Of a DNA stretch of 64,000 nucleotides, positions 51,049 to 61,811 are shown piece after piece. Under the pieces are notes generated by a model that did no database searches, was not told where the DNA came from, and saw nothing but the letters and a program-made list of their open reading frames with translations. Origin of the DNA: Ectothiorhodospiraceae bacterium (GTDB lineage: Bacteria > Pseudomonadota > Gammaproteobacteria > HK1); the NCBI GenBank assembly GCA_024234875.1, contig JACKNM010000002.1, positions 434,001 to 498,000 on the forward strand. Reading direction: 5' to 3'. The number at the start of each line of letters is the position of its first letter. Position 1 is the first letter of the stretch. Made by a program: the position numbers and the translations under genes.

Positions 51049-53619
51049 GTGGACGCGATCGACCCGTCTCGCCTCGACCTCGCTCGAGAGTTCAAACGCA
51101 ATCCGCTCGGCCCGCACAGCCCCGATCTGCAGAAGCTCCTGAAGCTACTGCGGTGGGAGCCCATCTCCGGTCGTTTCCTGGTGGTGCAGCCGGAGCGTGA
51201 CGGCCCCTGGTACCTGGCGCGCACCACCGGGCCGAAGGGACACCCCCTCGAGATCTTCCGCGCTCGCGGGTACGCCGATCTCGCGAGCGCATGGTGGGCG
51301 GTGTTCCGGGCGCGCTTCGAGCAGCACACCGGCGTGCTCCCGGTGGTCGATCCCGACGACGCGACGAGTCCCACCGCGGGGCAGGTAGAGGTGACCCTCG
51401 AGGCGGCCTCGCGCCCCTTGCTCGCCTATGCCGACCAGTTCAGCGTCGTGGCCGGCGAGCCCGTCGCCTTCAAGGTCAGCGCAATCGGCGGCGACGCGTA
51501 CCACGCACGCATCGTGCGCCTGCGCAGCGCCGACCACCTGGGCGTGGGGCTGCATCAGACGCCGATCGGCTCGTCGGTCGACGGCTCGTACCCGGCGCGT
51601 GGTCAGGCCATCCACGCCGGGTCGTGGGTCGACGTCGGACACCTCGACGCGCCGCGGGCGCTGGCGGTCCAGGCGTGGGTGTGGCCGACCACTGCGGGTC
51701 GCCGGCGTCAGGCCGTCGCCGGCACCTGGGACCCGACGACCCACCGCGGATGGGCGCTGGTCATCGACCCCGAGGCCGGCGTCGCGCTGGTGCTCGGTGA
51801 CGGCGAGCGCGAGCATGTCGTCGGCACCGGGATCGTTCCGCTCGAGCGACACTGGTACCTGATTGCCGCGAGCCTCGACTCGGAGACCGGCGAGGTCTGG
51901 GTCGGGCAGCGACCACTGGTCCGTTACGCGCGCGGTGACACCACGGCCGAGTCGACCGCGAGCATCGGCGCGCAGGTCGAGCTCGCCGGCCATCTGCGGC
52001 TCGCCGCCTGGTCGGAGCATGCACGGGGCGACACCCCCTACGGCAGCCCTGCCGCCGGCGGGCACTACAACGGCAAGCTCGAGGCGCCGCGAGTCGCCGG
52101 TCGCGCGCTCACGGCCGACGAGCGCCGCGCGATCGTCGACCACGCCGTGGAGGCGGACACCGCCAACGCGGACCTCGCGCGCTACGACCTCGGCCTCGGG
52201 ATCTCCGGCACCCGTGTCGACGACGTGTCGGGCCACCAGCGCCACGGCGTCACCGTCAATCTGCCGACCCGAGCCATGAAGGGGCGACTCTGGGACGGCA
52301 CCGACCACGTCTGGACCCATCGCCCGGAGCACTACGGGGCCATCCACTTCCACGACGACGATCTCTACGACTGCGGCTGGGAGACCGACTTCACCTGGCA
52401 GGTGCCGGCCGACCTTCCGAGCGGACTCTACTGCGCCCACCTCACGATGGGTGCGACCGAGGACTGGGTGCCGTTCGTGGTGCGTCCCCCGCGCGGGACC
52501 GCGACCGCCCCCCTCGCCCTGGTCCTGCCGACGGCCAGCTACTGGGCCTACGGCAACCGGCATTCGGACATCGAGTGGCGTGAGCGCGAGAACGTGCGCG
52601 GGGTCTTCGTGAGCGTCGACCCGAGCGCGCTGTACCTGCACGAGCACCCGGAGCTCGGGGTCTCGATGTACGACGAGCACGCCGACGGCAGCGGGGTCTG
52701 CCTCGCCTCGCGGCTACGCCCGGTGCTGAGCCTGCGCCCGCGCGAGCAGCTCTGGCAGCTCCCGGCCGACACCCACATCATCGACTGGCTCGAGGCGAAG
52801 GGGCTCGCCTTCGACGTCATCACCGAGGACGATGTCGACGCCGAGGGCGCCGAGCTGCTCTGCCGGTACCGCTGCGTGCTCACCGGCACGCACCCGGAGT
52901 ATCCGTCGAGGAACGTGCTCGACGCGATCGCCGCCTTCCAGAACGGTGGCGGGCGCTTCGTCTACATGGGCGGCAACGGGTTCTACTGGCGGGTGTCGTA
53001 CCACCCGGACCTGCCAGGGGTGATCGAGATGCGGCGCGCCGAGGACGGCATCCGCTCCTGGCTCGCCGAGGGTGGTGAGTACTACCACGCCTTCACCGGC
53101 GAGCTCGGCGGGATGTGGCGTCGGATGGGCCGCGCCCCACAGTCGGTCGCCGGCGCCGGAATGACCGCGCAGGGCTTCGACCGCTCGACCTACTACGAGC
53201 GCACCGCGGCGAGCCACGATCCCCGAGCGTCGTTCATCTTCGAGGGCATCGGCGCGGACGAGCGCATCGGCGACTTCGGATTGATCGGCGGCGGCGCCGC
53301 GGGCTGGGAGATCGACCGCGCGGATCCATCGCTCGGCACCCCACCACATGCCCTGGTGGTCGCCACCGCTACTCGCTTCAGCTCCGCCTACCACTGGATG
53401 AAGGAGGAGCTGACGCACACCCATTCGGCGATCACCGGCGAGACCTGCCCCCACGTGCACTGCGACATGGTCTTCTACGAGACCCCGAACGGCGGGGCGG
53501 TGTTCTCCACCAGCTCGATCGCGTTCGCCGGCGCGCTCTCGCATCGCGACTACGACAACAACGTCTCGCGGCTGCTCGAGAACGTCGTGCGCAGGTTCCT
53601 CGACCCGAAGCCACTGTGA
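51049..53619 (+). CDS. N,N-dimethylformamidase-like amidohydrolase with small and large subunits fused
   Basis: 856 residues. Residues 1-95 match the DMFase small subunit pattern (NPLGPHSPDLQKLLKLLRWE near 18-37, GRFLVVQPERDGPWYLAR near 41-58, then AWWAVFRARFE near 81-91). From about 110 it is the large subunit: N-terminal beta region, LamG-like domain about 195-340 (ALAVQAWVWP, HWYLIAASLDSETGEVWV) and a catalytic domain about 420-856. Candidate ligands for the family's unusual Tyr-Tyr-Glu iron site are Tyr498 or Tyr501 (PTASYWAYGN), Tyr541 (GVSMYDEH) and Glu617 (TGTHPEYPS), spaced much as in the known enzyme. DMFase hydrolyses dimethylformamide to formate and dimethylamine; other amides are possible here. 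An EamA exporter gene follows. Confidence 0.82.
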   Translation: MDAIDPSRLDLAREFKRNPLGPHSPDLQKLLKLLRWEPISGRFLVVQPERDGPWYLARTTGPKGHPLEIFRARGYADLASAWWAVFRARFEQHTGVLPVVDPDDATSPTAGQVEVTLEAASRPLLAYADQFSVVAGEPVAFKVSAIGGDAYHARIVRLRSADHLGVGLHQTPIGSSVDGSYPARGQAIHAGSWVDVGHLDAPRALAVQAWVWPTTAGRRRQAVAGTWDPTTHRGWALVIDPEAGVALVLGDGEREHVVGTGIVPLERHWYLIAASLDSETGEVWVGQRPLVRYARGDTTAESTASIGAQVELAGHLRLAAWSEHARGDTPYGSPAAGGHYNGKLEAPRVAGRALTADERRAIVDHAVEADTANADLARYDLGLGISGTRVDDVSGHQRHGVTVNLPTRAMKGRLWDGTDHVWTHRPEHYGAIHFHDDDLYDCGWETDFTWQVPADLPSGLYCAHLTMGATEDWVPFVVRPPRGTATAPLALVLPTASYWAYGNRHSDIEWRERENVRGVFVSVDPSALYLHEHPELGVSMYDEHADGSGVCLASRLRPVLSLRPREQLWQLPADTHIIDWLEAKGLAFDVITEDDVDAEGAELLCRYRCVLTGTHPEYPSRNVLDAIAAFQNGGGRFVYMGGNGFYWRVSYHPDLPGVIEMRRAEDGIRSWLAEGGEYYHAFTGELGGMWRRMGRAPQSVAGAGMTAQGFDRSTYYERTAASHDPRASFIFEGIGADERIGDFGLIGGGAAGWEIDRADPSLGTPPHALVVATATRFSSAYHWMKEELTHTHSAITGETCPHVHCDMVFYETPNGGAVFSTSSIAFAGALSHRDYDNNVSRLLENVVRRFLDPKPL

Positions 53620-53647
53620 GCGCCCCCGGCGCGCGGTCGGCGCGGTG

Positions 53648-54517
53648 ATGAGCACGATGCGCGGTCCGCTCGGCGGCGTGCTGTTCCTGGTCGCGTCGAA
53701 CGGCCTCACCGCGAGCGTGGACTCGGTCGCGAAGCACCTCTCGCGCGATCTCCACGGCGTCCAGATCGCCTGGGGCTACGCGGTCGCCATCGCGGTGGCC
53801 CTGCTCGCCTGGTCGATCGCGCGGCCGACGCCGTTGCGCCAGGCGCTCGCCACGCGCAGACCGGCGCTCCAGCTCGCGCGCCCGGCGATGCTGATGCTGA
53901 CGATCTCGACGCTGTTCGTCGGCATCGCCCACCTCCCGCTGGCCGACGCGGTGGCGATCTCGTTCACCGCGCCACTGTTCATCACCGTGCTGTCCATCCC
54001 GCTGCTCGGCGAGCGGGTGGGCGTGCATCGCTGGCTGGCGGTGGTGGCGGGTCTGGTCGGGGTGGTCGTGATCGTTCGACCCGGGGAGGCCGGCCTGCAC
54101 TGGGCAGTTTCGATGCCGTTGGTGAGCGCGGTCTTCTTCGCGCTGTTCCAGATCATGACCCGGCAGCTCGCCGCCACCGAGAAGACGACCACCACCTTGC
54201 TCTACACCGGCTTCGGTGGCGCCGTCTGGGGCAGCATGCTGGTGCCGTTCTTCTGGTCGCCGCTCGCGCCAGGACATCTTCTGGTGTTCGCGCTGACCGG
54301 TCTGCTCGGCGTCGCGGCACACCTCTGCATGATCAAGGCCTACGAGTTCACGCAGGCCTCGCTGCTGGCGCCGTTCAACTACGTGAAGCTGGTCTGGGCG
54401 TCTCTGCTCGGCTTCGCCGCGTTCGGGGAGATCCCCGGCACCCACGTGACCGTCGGCGCGGCAATCATCGTCGCGAGCGGGCTCTACGTGCTACAGCGCG
54501 AGCGCCGAGCGCGCTGA
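53648..54517 (+). CDS. DMT-superfamily transporter, EamA domains
   Basis: Ten-span drug/metabolite transporter, 289 residues, with two EamA repeats (about 10-135 and 150-285). Typical end-of-repeat sequence is seen: ADAVAISFTAPLFITVLSIPLLGERV near 100-125 and the matching TQASLLAPFNYVKLVWASLL segment near 238-257. EamA proteins export amino acids, metabolites or purines. It starts 28 bases after the dimethylformamidase-like gene and may be in its operon. Ends ten bases from the convergent RND gene. Confidence 0.88.
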   Translation: MSTMRGPLGGVLFLVASNGLTASVDSVAKHLSRDLHGVQIAWGYAVAIAVALLAWSIARPTPLRQALATRRPALQLARPAMLMLTISTLFVGIAHLPLADAVAISFTAPLFITVLSIPLLGERVGVHRWLAVVAGLVGVVVIVRPGEAGLHWAVSMPLVSAVFFALFQIMTRQLAATEKTTTTLLYTGFGGAVWGSMLVPFFWSPLAPGHLLVFALTGLLGVAAHLCMIKAYEFTQASLLAPFNYVKLVWASLLGFAAFGEIPGTHVTVGAAIIVASGLYVLQRERRAR

Positions 54518-54527
54518 TCGTCACTCG

Positions 54528-57500
54528 TCAGTCGGCGACCCCGCCCGCGAGACCGGCGGCAGCCGACCCCGGTACCGCGACCGGCGCGCGCCGTGCGGCC
54601 AGGAAGGTGTAGGCGGCCGGAATGACGAACAGCGTGAACAACGTCCCCACCAGCAGCCCGCCGACGATCACCACCCCGATCTGACGCCGCCCCTCGGCGC
54701 CAGCACCGACCGCGAGCGCGAGCGGCAGGGCACCCAGCACCATCGCGCCGGTGGTCATCAGAATCGGGCGTAGCCTGAGCGCGCTGGCCTGCACCACCGC
54801 GTCGACCACCTCGCGACCCTCGGCGCGCAGCCGGTTGGCGAAGTCGACGATCAGGATCCCGTGCTTGGTGATGAGGCCGATCAGGGTGACCAGACCGACC
54901 TGGCTGTAGATGTTGAGCGTGTTGTCGGTGAGATAGAGCGCCCCCAGCGCGCCGGCGATCGACAGCGGCACCGTGAGCATGATGATGAACGGGTCGCGGA
55001 AGCTTTCGAACTGCGCCGCGAGGACCAGGTAGATGAACGCCAGCGCGAGACCGAAGGTGAGGCCCAGGCTCGCACTCGAGGTCTTGAACTCGCGCGACTG
55101 CCCACCATAGTCGAGCGTCGTCCCGCCGGGCAGCACCTCACGCGCGACGTCCTCGAGGAACACCAGCGCCTCGCCCAGAGCGTAACCGGGTACGAGCGTC
55201 GCGGTGATCGTCGCCGAGCGGCGCTGGTTGAAGTGGTTGAGCTCGCGTGGCGCGGTGGTCTCCTCCAGGCGCACCAGGTTGGCGAGCGGGATCATCTCGC
55301 CCGAGGCGCCGCGGACATGGATGCGCTTGAGATCGTCCGGATTGCGACGGTCGATGCCCGCGACCTGGACGATCACGTCGTATTGCTTCCCGGCTCGCTT
55401 GAAGCGGGTCACCTGGCGACCACCGAGCATGGTCTCGAGCGTACGGCCGATCTGTTGCACCGAGATCCCGAGGTCGGCGGCCTTGTCGCGGTCGATGATC
55501 ACCTTGAGCTGCGGCACCGTCAGCTTGAGATCGGAGTCGAGATTGAGCAGGCCCTGGTTGCGCGATGCCCGCTCGACGAAGCGCTCGACCATCTCCGCCA
55601 ACGCGTCGTAGGGCTGGCTGGTCTGTAACACCAGCTCGACCGGTGTGGAGCGCACGCTCTGACCGAGCGGTGGGGGATTGGTCGGAAAGGCGCGCAGGCC
55701 GGGCACCGATGCGATCTTGGGCAGCAGCTCGGCCACCACGTCCTGCTGACGTCGCTCGCGGGTCTCCCACGGCTCCAGTCGATTGAAGCTGATGACGCGA
55801 TTCACCGTCGGGAAGCCGATGATCATCAGCGATCGCTCGATCTCCGGCGTCCCCTGCAAGATGGTCTCCACGCGCCGGGCGTAGCCGTCCATGTAGTCGA
55901 CGGTTGCCCCCTCCGGACCGGAGCCGACGACCACCACCGTGCCCTGGTCCTCGAACGGCGCGAGCTCGGACTTCAGCAGCCCGTGCAGCCAGATGCAGCT
56001 CAGCCCCACACCGAGCCCGATCAGCACCACCAGGTACCGGCCACGGAGCGCGAACCGCAACACCGCACCATAGCCTCTGACCATGCCCTGCAGCACACGC
56101 TCGCTGGCTCGGAACAGCCAACCATGGCGCTCGTGCTCGCGCAGCAACCGCGAGCACATCATCGGCGACAGGCTGAGCGCGACGAAGCCGGAGATCAGGA
56201 CTGCACCGGCCAGGGTGAGCGCGAACTCGCTGAACAGCCGCCCGGTGGTGCCGCCGACGAACGCGATCGGCGCGTACACCGCGGTCAGGGTGAGGGTCAT
56301 GCTCAACACCGCGAACGCGATCTCCCGGCTGCCCTGGTGTGCGGCGGCCATCGGCGTGAGCCCGTTCTCGACATGGCGGTGGATGTTCTCGAGCATCACG
56401 ATCGCGTCGTCGACCACCAGGCCGATCGCGAGCACGAGCGCGAGCAGGGTGAGCGTGTTGATGCTGAACCCGAAGGCGTAGACCAGCCCCAGCGCACCGA
56501 TCAACGACACCGGGATGGTCACCAGCGGCACCAGCACCGCCCGCCACGAGCGCAGGAACACGAAGATGATGAGAACCACCAGGGCCACCGCCTCGACGAT
56601 GGTCTGGTAGACGTTCTCGATCGACTTGGCGATGAAGATCGACTTGTCGTAGGCCACCTGGAGCGAGACGCCCTCGGGCAGCGTGTCCAGGATGCGAGGC
56701 AACTCGGAGCGAATCGCGTTGGACACGTCGAGCGGGTTCGCCGTCGCCTGCTTGACCACGCCGGCGGTGACCGAGGTCTGGCCGTTGAAACGATTCACCC
56801 GTCGCTCGTCACGGGCCCCGAGCGCGGCGACGCCGACGTCGCGCAGTCGCACCAGGTGCCCGTCGGCGTCGCTCAGGATCAGCTCCTCGAACTCCGTCGG
56901 TGTCCGGAGATCGGTCTCGGACAGCACCGTGAACTCACGCTGCGCGCTCTCGATGCGCCCCGCCGGCACCTCGACGTTCTGCGCCCTGAGCGCGTCCTCG
57001 ACCTGCTGCGGGGTGAGCCCGTGCGCGGCCAGCCGCTCGGGGTCGAGCCACAGCCGCATGGCGTAACGGCGCTCACCGAAGATCCGGACCTCGGCCACCC
57101 CGGGCAGGGTCTGGAGCTGCTCCTTGAGCACGCGGTCGGCCAGATCGCTCACCTCGAGCTGTGAGTGCCGGTCGCTCAGCAAGGAGAGATAGAACACCGC
57201 CTGCGCGTCGGCCTCCACCTTCTGGATGATCGGCTCGTCGATCTCGTCGGGCAGGCGACCGCGTACCCGGCTCACGCGATCGCGCACGTCGCTCGCGGCA
57301 CCGTCGGGCTCGCGGTCGAGGAGGAATCGCAGCGTGATCTGGCTCTGCTCCGAGCGGCTGATCGACGTCATGTAGTCGATGCCCTCGATGCCCGCGAGCG
57401 ACTCCTCCAGCACCTGGGTGACCTGGGTCTCGATGATCTCGGCGCTGGCGCCCTTGTAGTTGGTGGTCACCGTCACCACCGGCGGGTCGACCTTGGGGTA

Positions 57501-57608
57501 CTCCCGCACGGTGAGCCGTTGGAACGAGACCAGACCGACCAGGACCAGCACCAGGCTCAACACGGTGGCGAAGACCGGGCGCTCGATACAGATTGCCGGC
57601 AGACGCAT
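54528..57608 (-). CDS. RND efflux pump permease, HAE1 (AcrB/MexB-like) family
   Basis: Inner-membrane proton-driven efflux pump, 1026 residues, normal for HAE1. MRLPAICIERPVFATVLSLV is the family start; a TTG two codons earlier overlaps the adaptor stop and is less likely. Proton-relay residues: Asp-Asp in LAIGLVVDDAIVMLENIH near 397-414 and Lys in GLITKHGILIVDFANRL near 926-942. Two large periplasmic loops and 12 spans. Immediately follows its adaptor gene (two bases). No TolC-type gene is adjacent, so it shares an outer-membrane channel. Exports hydrophobic compounds. Confidence 0.94.
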   Translation of the reverse strand: MRLPAICIERPVFATVLSLVLVLVGLVSFQRLTVREYPKVDPPVVTVTTNYKGASAEIIETQVTQVLEESLAGIEGIDYMTSISRSEQSQITLRFLLDREPDGAASDVRDRVSRVRGRLPDEIDEPIIQKVEADAQAVFYLSLLSDRHSQLEVSDLADRVLKEQLQTLPGVAEVRIFGERRYAMRLWLDPERLAAHGLTPQQVEDALRAQNVEVPAGRIESAQREFTVLSETDLRTPTEFEELILSDADGHLVRLRDVGVAALGARDERRVNRFNGQTSVTAGVVKQATANPLDVSNAIRSELPRILDTLPEGVSLQVAYDKSIFIAKSIENVYQTIVEAVALVVLIIFVFLRSWRAVLVPLVTIPVSLIGALGLVYAFGFSINTLTLLALVLAIGLVVDDAIVMLENIHRHVENGLTPMAAAHQGSREIAFAVLSMTLTLTAVYAPIAFVGGTTGRLFSEFALTLAGAVLISGFVALSLSPMMCSRLLREHERHGWLFRASERVLQGMVRGYGAVLRFALRGRYLVVLIGLGVGLSCIWLHGLLKSELAPFEDQGTVVVVGSGPEGATVDYMDGYARRVETILQGTPEIERSLMIIGFPTVNRVISFNRLEPWETRERRQQDVVAELLPKIASVPGLRAFPTNPPPLGQSVRSTPVELVLQTSQPYDALAEMVERFVERASRNQGLLNLDSDLKLTVPQLKVIIDRDKAADLGISVQQIGRTLETMLGGRQVTRFKRAGKQYDVIVQVAGIDRRNPDDLKRIHVRGASGEMIPLANLVRLEETTAPRELNHFNQRRSATITATLVPGYALGEALVFLEDVAREVLPGGTTLDYGGQSREFKTSSASLGLTFGLALAFIYLVLAAQFESFRDPFIIMLTVPLSIAGALGALYLTDNTLNIYSQVGLVTLIGLITKHGILIVDFANRLRAEGREVVDAVVQASALRLRPILMTTGAMVLGALPLALAVGAGAEGRRQIGVVIVGGLLVGTLFTLFVIPAAYTFLAARRAPVAVPGSAAAGLAGGVAD

Positions 57609-57610
57609 CG

Positions 57611-58747
57611 TCAACCCCTCGGTGGCGCGGCGATCCTCACCGGCGCTCCGTCGCGAATCTTGTGCTGACCCGCGGTCACAACGACGTCCCCGGCGGCGAG
57701 GCCGTCGGTGATCTCGACGCGGGCCGCGGCGCGTTGGCCGAGCGTCACCGGCGTGAGCCGTGCGCGCTCGTCGATCACAACGTAGACCGCCTGGCCCTCG
57801 GCGACCGGCACGATCGCCTGCTCGGGCACCACCAGCGCCGCCTCGCGGCGGTCGACCACGAGGTCCACGCGCGCGAAGAGCCCGGGACGAAGCTGGCCGT
57901 CCGGATTCGGCAGCCGGGCACGCAGCGACAGCGCGCGGCCGGCGACGTCGACACGCGGCGCGATGGCGTAGACCTCGCCGGTGAAGGTGCGGTCGGGCAG
58001 CGCGTCGATACGGACCTCGATGCGCTGTCCGGTTCGCACCTGGGACAACGCTCGCTCCGGAACTCGGAAGTCGACCTTGATCGGGTCGATGTCATCGAGC
58101 GTGACCAGGTCGTCCCCGGGGTTCACGTAGGCGCCGACGCTGACCCGTCGCAGCCCGAGGATGCCCTCGAACGGCGCCTCGATTCTGGTCTTCGCCAACC
58201 GCACCCGAGCGAGGTTGAGCTCGGCCTCGGCGACCCGCAAGGCGGCCACCGCCTCGTCGCGCTCCGACGCGCTGCCGACCTTCTGCGCGAACAGCCGCTG
58301 CGCGCGCTCGGCGTTCTGGCGCCCGAGCTGCAGTCGCGCCTCCATCTCGGCCAGCTCCGCCCTCGCCGCCGCGGCGTCGATCTCGAGGACCAGGGCGCCG
58401 GCCTTGACCGGCTCCGCCTCGCGGAAGCCGATCGAGGCGACCCGGCCCGCGATCTCCGAGCGCAGGACGACCGACTCGTTGGACTCCAGCGTGCCGATGG
58501 CGGTGAGGCGGGTCTCGACCGGCTGCGTGGCGACCTCCGCCACCTCCACCGCGACTGCCCGCGGCCCCTTGGCGGCCTTGCCGTCTCCCGGTCCAGCGCC
58601 CTTGCCCGCCGCCGGTGCGCCGCTGGACGCGGCACTGGCGTTCGCGCCGAGAAACGGAAGCGGACCGAACGGCTCGAAGTGCCAGACCGCGACCGCCGCG
58701 CCGGCGAGGGCGACGACGACCACGAGGATCGTGAGAGGACGCGGCAC
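57611..58747 (-). CDS. RND efflux periplasmic adaptor (membrane fusion protein)
   Basis: 378 residues from a GTG. N-terminal anchor LTILVVVVALAGAAVAVW, an Ala/Gly/Lys-rich linker to about 62, lipoyl/barrel halves at LRSEIAGRVASIGFREAEPV near 95-114 and APFEGILGLRRVSVGAYVNP near 190-209. The coiled-coil hairpin between them runs AAAARAELAEMEARLQLGRQ onward. Links the RND permease to an outer-membrane channel. Encoded directly upstream of the permease; the pair forms the operon. Confidence 0.93.
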   Translation of the reverse strand: MPRPLTILVVVVALAGAAVAVWHFEPFGPLPFLGANASAASSGAPAAGKGAGPGDGKAAKGPRAVAVEVAEVATQPVETRLTAIGTLESNESVVLRSEIAGRVASIGFREAEPVKAGALVLEIDAAAARAELAEMEARLQLGRQNAERAQRLFAQKVGSASERDEAVAALRVAEAELNLARVRLAKTRIEAPFEGILGLRRVSVGAYVNPGDDLVTLDDIDPIKVDFRVPERALSQVRTGQRIEVRIDALPDRTFTGEVYAIAPRVDVAGRALSLRARLPNPDGQLRPGLFARVDLVVDRREAALVVPEQAIVPVAEGQAVYVVIDERARLTPVTLGQRAAARVEITDGLAAGDVVVTAGQHKIRDGAPVRIAAPPRG

Positions 58748-58861
58748 CAGGAAGCTCCCGAAACCGGTTCGCCGGCACGCTGACCCGCGGGCGGCCAGGG
58801 GAAGTGACTGGGCACGAGTGTAGGTCGGACCCCGGACGACCGTCCACGGCCGCCACCGTCG

Positions 58862-60106
<1,245 letters not shown>

Positions 60107-60128
60107 CCGCGCGCCACGCGCGTCGGAC

Positions 60129-60536
60129 TCACCACAGCGACTTGCCGTCGGTGGTCGAGACGTGAGCGCTCACCACCTTCCAGCCGACGTCCGGAAAGCG
60201 CACCCAGGTCTGACTCTGGCGCCCGACCAGGTCGTCGCGGCCACGAACCGCGAACACGAGGTTCACGGTGGCGAGGTCACGGCCGACGGTCAGGATGTCG
60301 AGTCGAATTCGACGCGCCTTGATGCCCGGCCCGGGCGGACGCGCGACACGGTGCGCGTGGATCGCGTCGAAACCGTAGCCGTGCTCGTGCATCGCGAGGC
60401 GCACGGTGTGCGGGCTGTTCCAGAAGGTGGCGTCGAGCACCTCGACGTCCTTGTCGATCAGCGCCTGCTCGTAGCGCTCGAACCGCTCGGCCACCTCGGC
60501 GACCACCTCGGGCAGGTTGGGGGTGAGGTCGTTCAT
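60129..60536 (-). CDS. AtzH-like/HpxZ-like (DUF3225) NTF2-fold protein
   Basis: 135-residue NTF2/SnoaL-like protein. Typical family sequence: FERYEQALIDKDVEVLDATFW near 19-39, RLAMHEHGYGFDAIHAHRVA near 46-65, and RQSQTWVRFPDVGWKVVSAHVS near 108-129. DUF3225 members (AtzH, HpxZ) occur beside amidases of the AtzE type, where AtzH catalyses a step in cyanuric acid/biuret or oxalurate metabolism. Its start overlaps the amidase stop by four bases, which strongly supports partnership. Confidence 0.87.
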   Translation of the reverse strand: MNDLTPNLPEVVAEVAERFERYEQALIDKDVEVLDATFWNSPHTVRLAMHEHGYGFDAIHAHRVARPPGPGIKARRIRLDILTVGRDLATVNLVFAVRGRDDLVGRQSQTWVRFPDVGWKVVSAHVSTTDGKSLW

Positions 60537-61717
60537 GCTCTTCCACTCCTCGACATCGCGCATGCCAGGGCGACCAGGCTCGCGTCGGTGCCCGGCGCAC
60601 CGAGGAGCGAGAGCCCGATCGGCAAGCCCCCGACGGTCGCGGCCGGCACACTGACCTGCGCCAGCCCGGTGAGCCCGCCCGGACAGGTCAGCGCGGTGAT
60701 TCGGTCGCGCAGTGGTTGCTGCTCGGACAGCGAGAGCCCGGTCGGCGGCGCCGGAAACGGCGTGGTCGGCAGGCAGGCGACGGTCCCCGGAGCCAGCAGC
60801 GAGGCGACCCGTGCGCGCGCCTCCAGGCGCACCAGCGTCGCCCACTGACGCTCCGACTCCGCAATCATCGAGCCCTGCAACAGCCCGCGCGCCACGCCGA
60901 ACGCGAGCCGTGGGTTGTCGCGGTCCACCCACTCGCGAAACGTCTGCCATGCCTCGGCGGGCTGCAGCGTGCGCTGGGCGCGCGCCCAGGCGGCGAGCCC
61001 AGGCGGCGCGAGCGTTTCCTCGCGGACCTCGCCGATCAGGCGCGACAACGCCTCCACCGCCGGGCGCAGCGCCCGAGCGGTCTCGGAATCGGCGAGGCCG
61101 AAGGCGTCGACCGCGACCACGAGTCGCGTCGGGAGCGCGTCCGCGATGGCCTCGCCGAGCATCACCGCCGACACCCGCGCGAACGTCTCCGCGTCGCGGG
61201 CGAACCAGCCGGTGGTGTCGGACGACGGCGCCTGCGCCATCATCCCGGTGAGGTCGAGCCGCCCGTGGGTGGGTCGAATGCCGTAGAGCCCGCAGAAGCT
61301 CGCCGGAACGCGCACCGAGCCGCCGGTGTCGGTCCCGAGCGCGGTATCGCAAAGGCCCGCGGCGACCGCCGCGGCCGAGCCCGAGGACGACCCGCCGGGC
61401 ACCCTTCCGGGTGCAGCCACGTTGACCGGCGTGCCGTCGAAGGGGTTCTCGCCGAGGATGCCCAGGGATACCTCGTCGGTGATCGTCTTGCCGACGAGCG
61501 TCGCGCCGGCATCGAGCAGCGTCTGCACCGCCCAGGCGTGGCGCGTCGGCAGCGGGCGGTGGCGCGGCCAGTCGTGGTTGCCGCCGCCGGTCGGTCTCCC
61601 GGCGACGTCGAACAGATCCTTCGCGGCGAAGGTGAGCCCGGCGAGCGGCCCGCCGGAAGCGCCCTCGATGCGGAACCGACCATTGGTGACGAAGGCGCCG
61701 ACACTGTCCTCCACCAC
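60533..61717 (-). CDS. Amidase-signature family amidase, partner of AtzH-like protein
   Basis: Amidase-signature hydrolase, 394 residues from GTG, rather short for the family. Catalytic triad: Lys in TFAAKDLFDV near 29-38, cis-Ser in PGGSSSGSAAAVAAGL near 107-122 and nucleophile Ser in GTDTGGSVRVPASFCG near 128-143. Proline-rich LPTTPFPAPPTG lies near the C-terminus. The overlap with an AtzH/HpxZ-like gene suggests an AtzE- or oxalurate amidohydrolase-like role in degradation of a ureido or amide compound, but AtzE itself needs a small AtzG subunit and none is visible. Substrate unproven. Confidence 0.87.
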   Translation of the reverse strand: MVEDSVGAFVTNGRFRIEGASGGPLAGLTFAAKDLFDVAGRPTGGGNHDWPRHRPLPTRHAWAVQTLLDAGATLVGKTITDEVSLGILGENPFDGTPVNVAAPGRVPGGSSSGSAAAVAAGLCDTALGTDTGGSVRVPASFCGLYGIRPTHGRLDLTGMMAQAPSSDTTGWFARDAETFARVSAVMLGEAIADALPTRLVVAVDAFGLADSETARALRPAVEALSRLIGEVREETLAPPGLAAWARAQRTLQPAEAWQTFREWVDRDNPRLAFGVARGLLQGSMIAESERQWATLVRLEARARVASLLAPGTVACLPTTPFPAPPTGLSLSEQQPLRDRITALTCPGGLTGLAQVSVPAATVGGLPIGLSLLGAPGTDASLVALACAMSRSGRA

Positions 61718-61811
61718 AGACCTCCACCGACGATGCCAGCCGGCATCGTACCGGCGCGCCCCCGCGGGCTGCTAGCATGCACGAACCGACAACGCCTTCC
61801 AGGAGCCCCCG

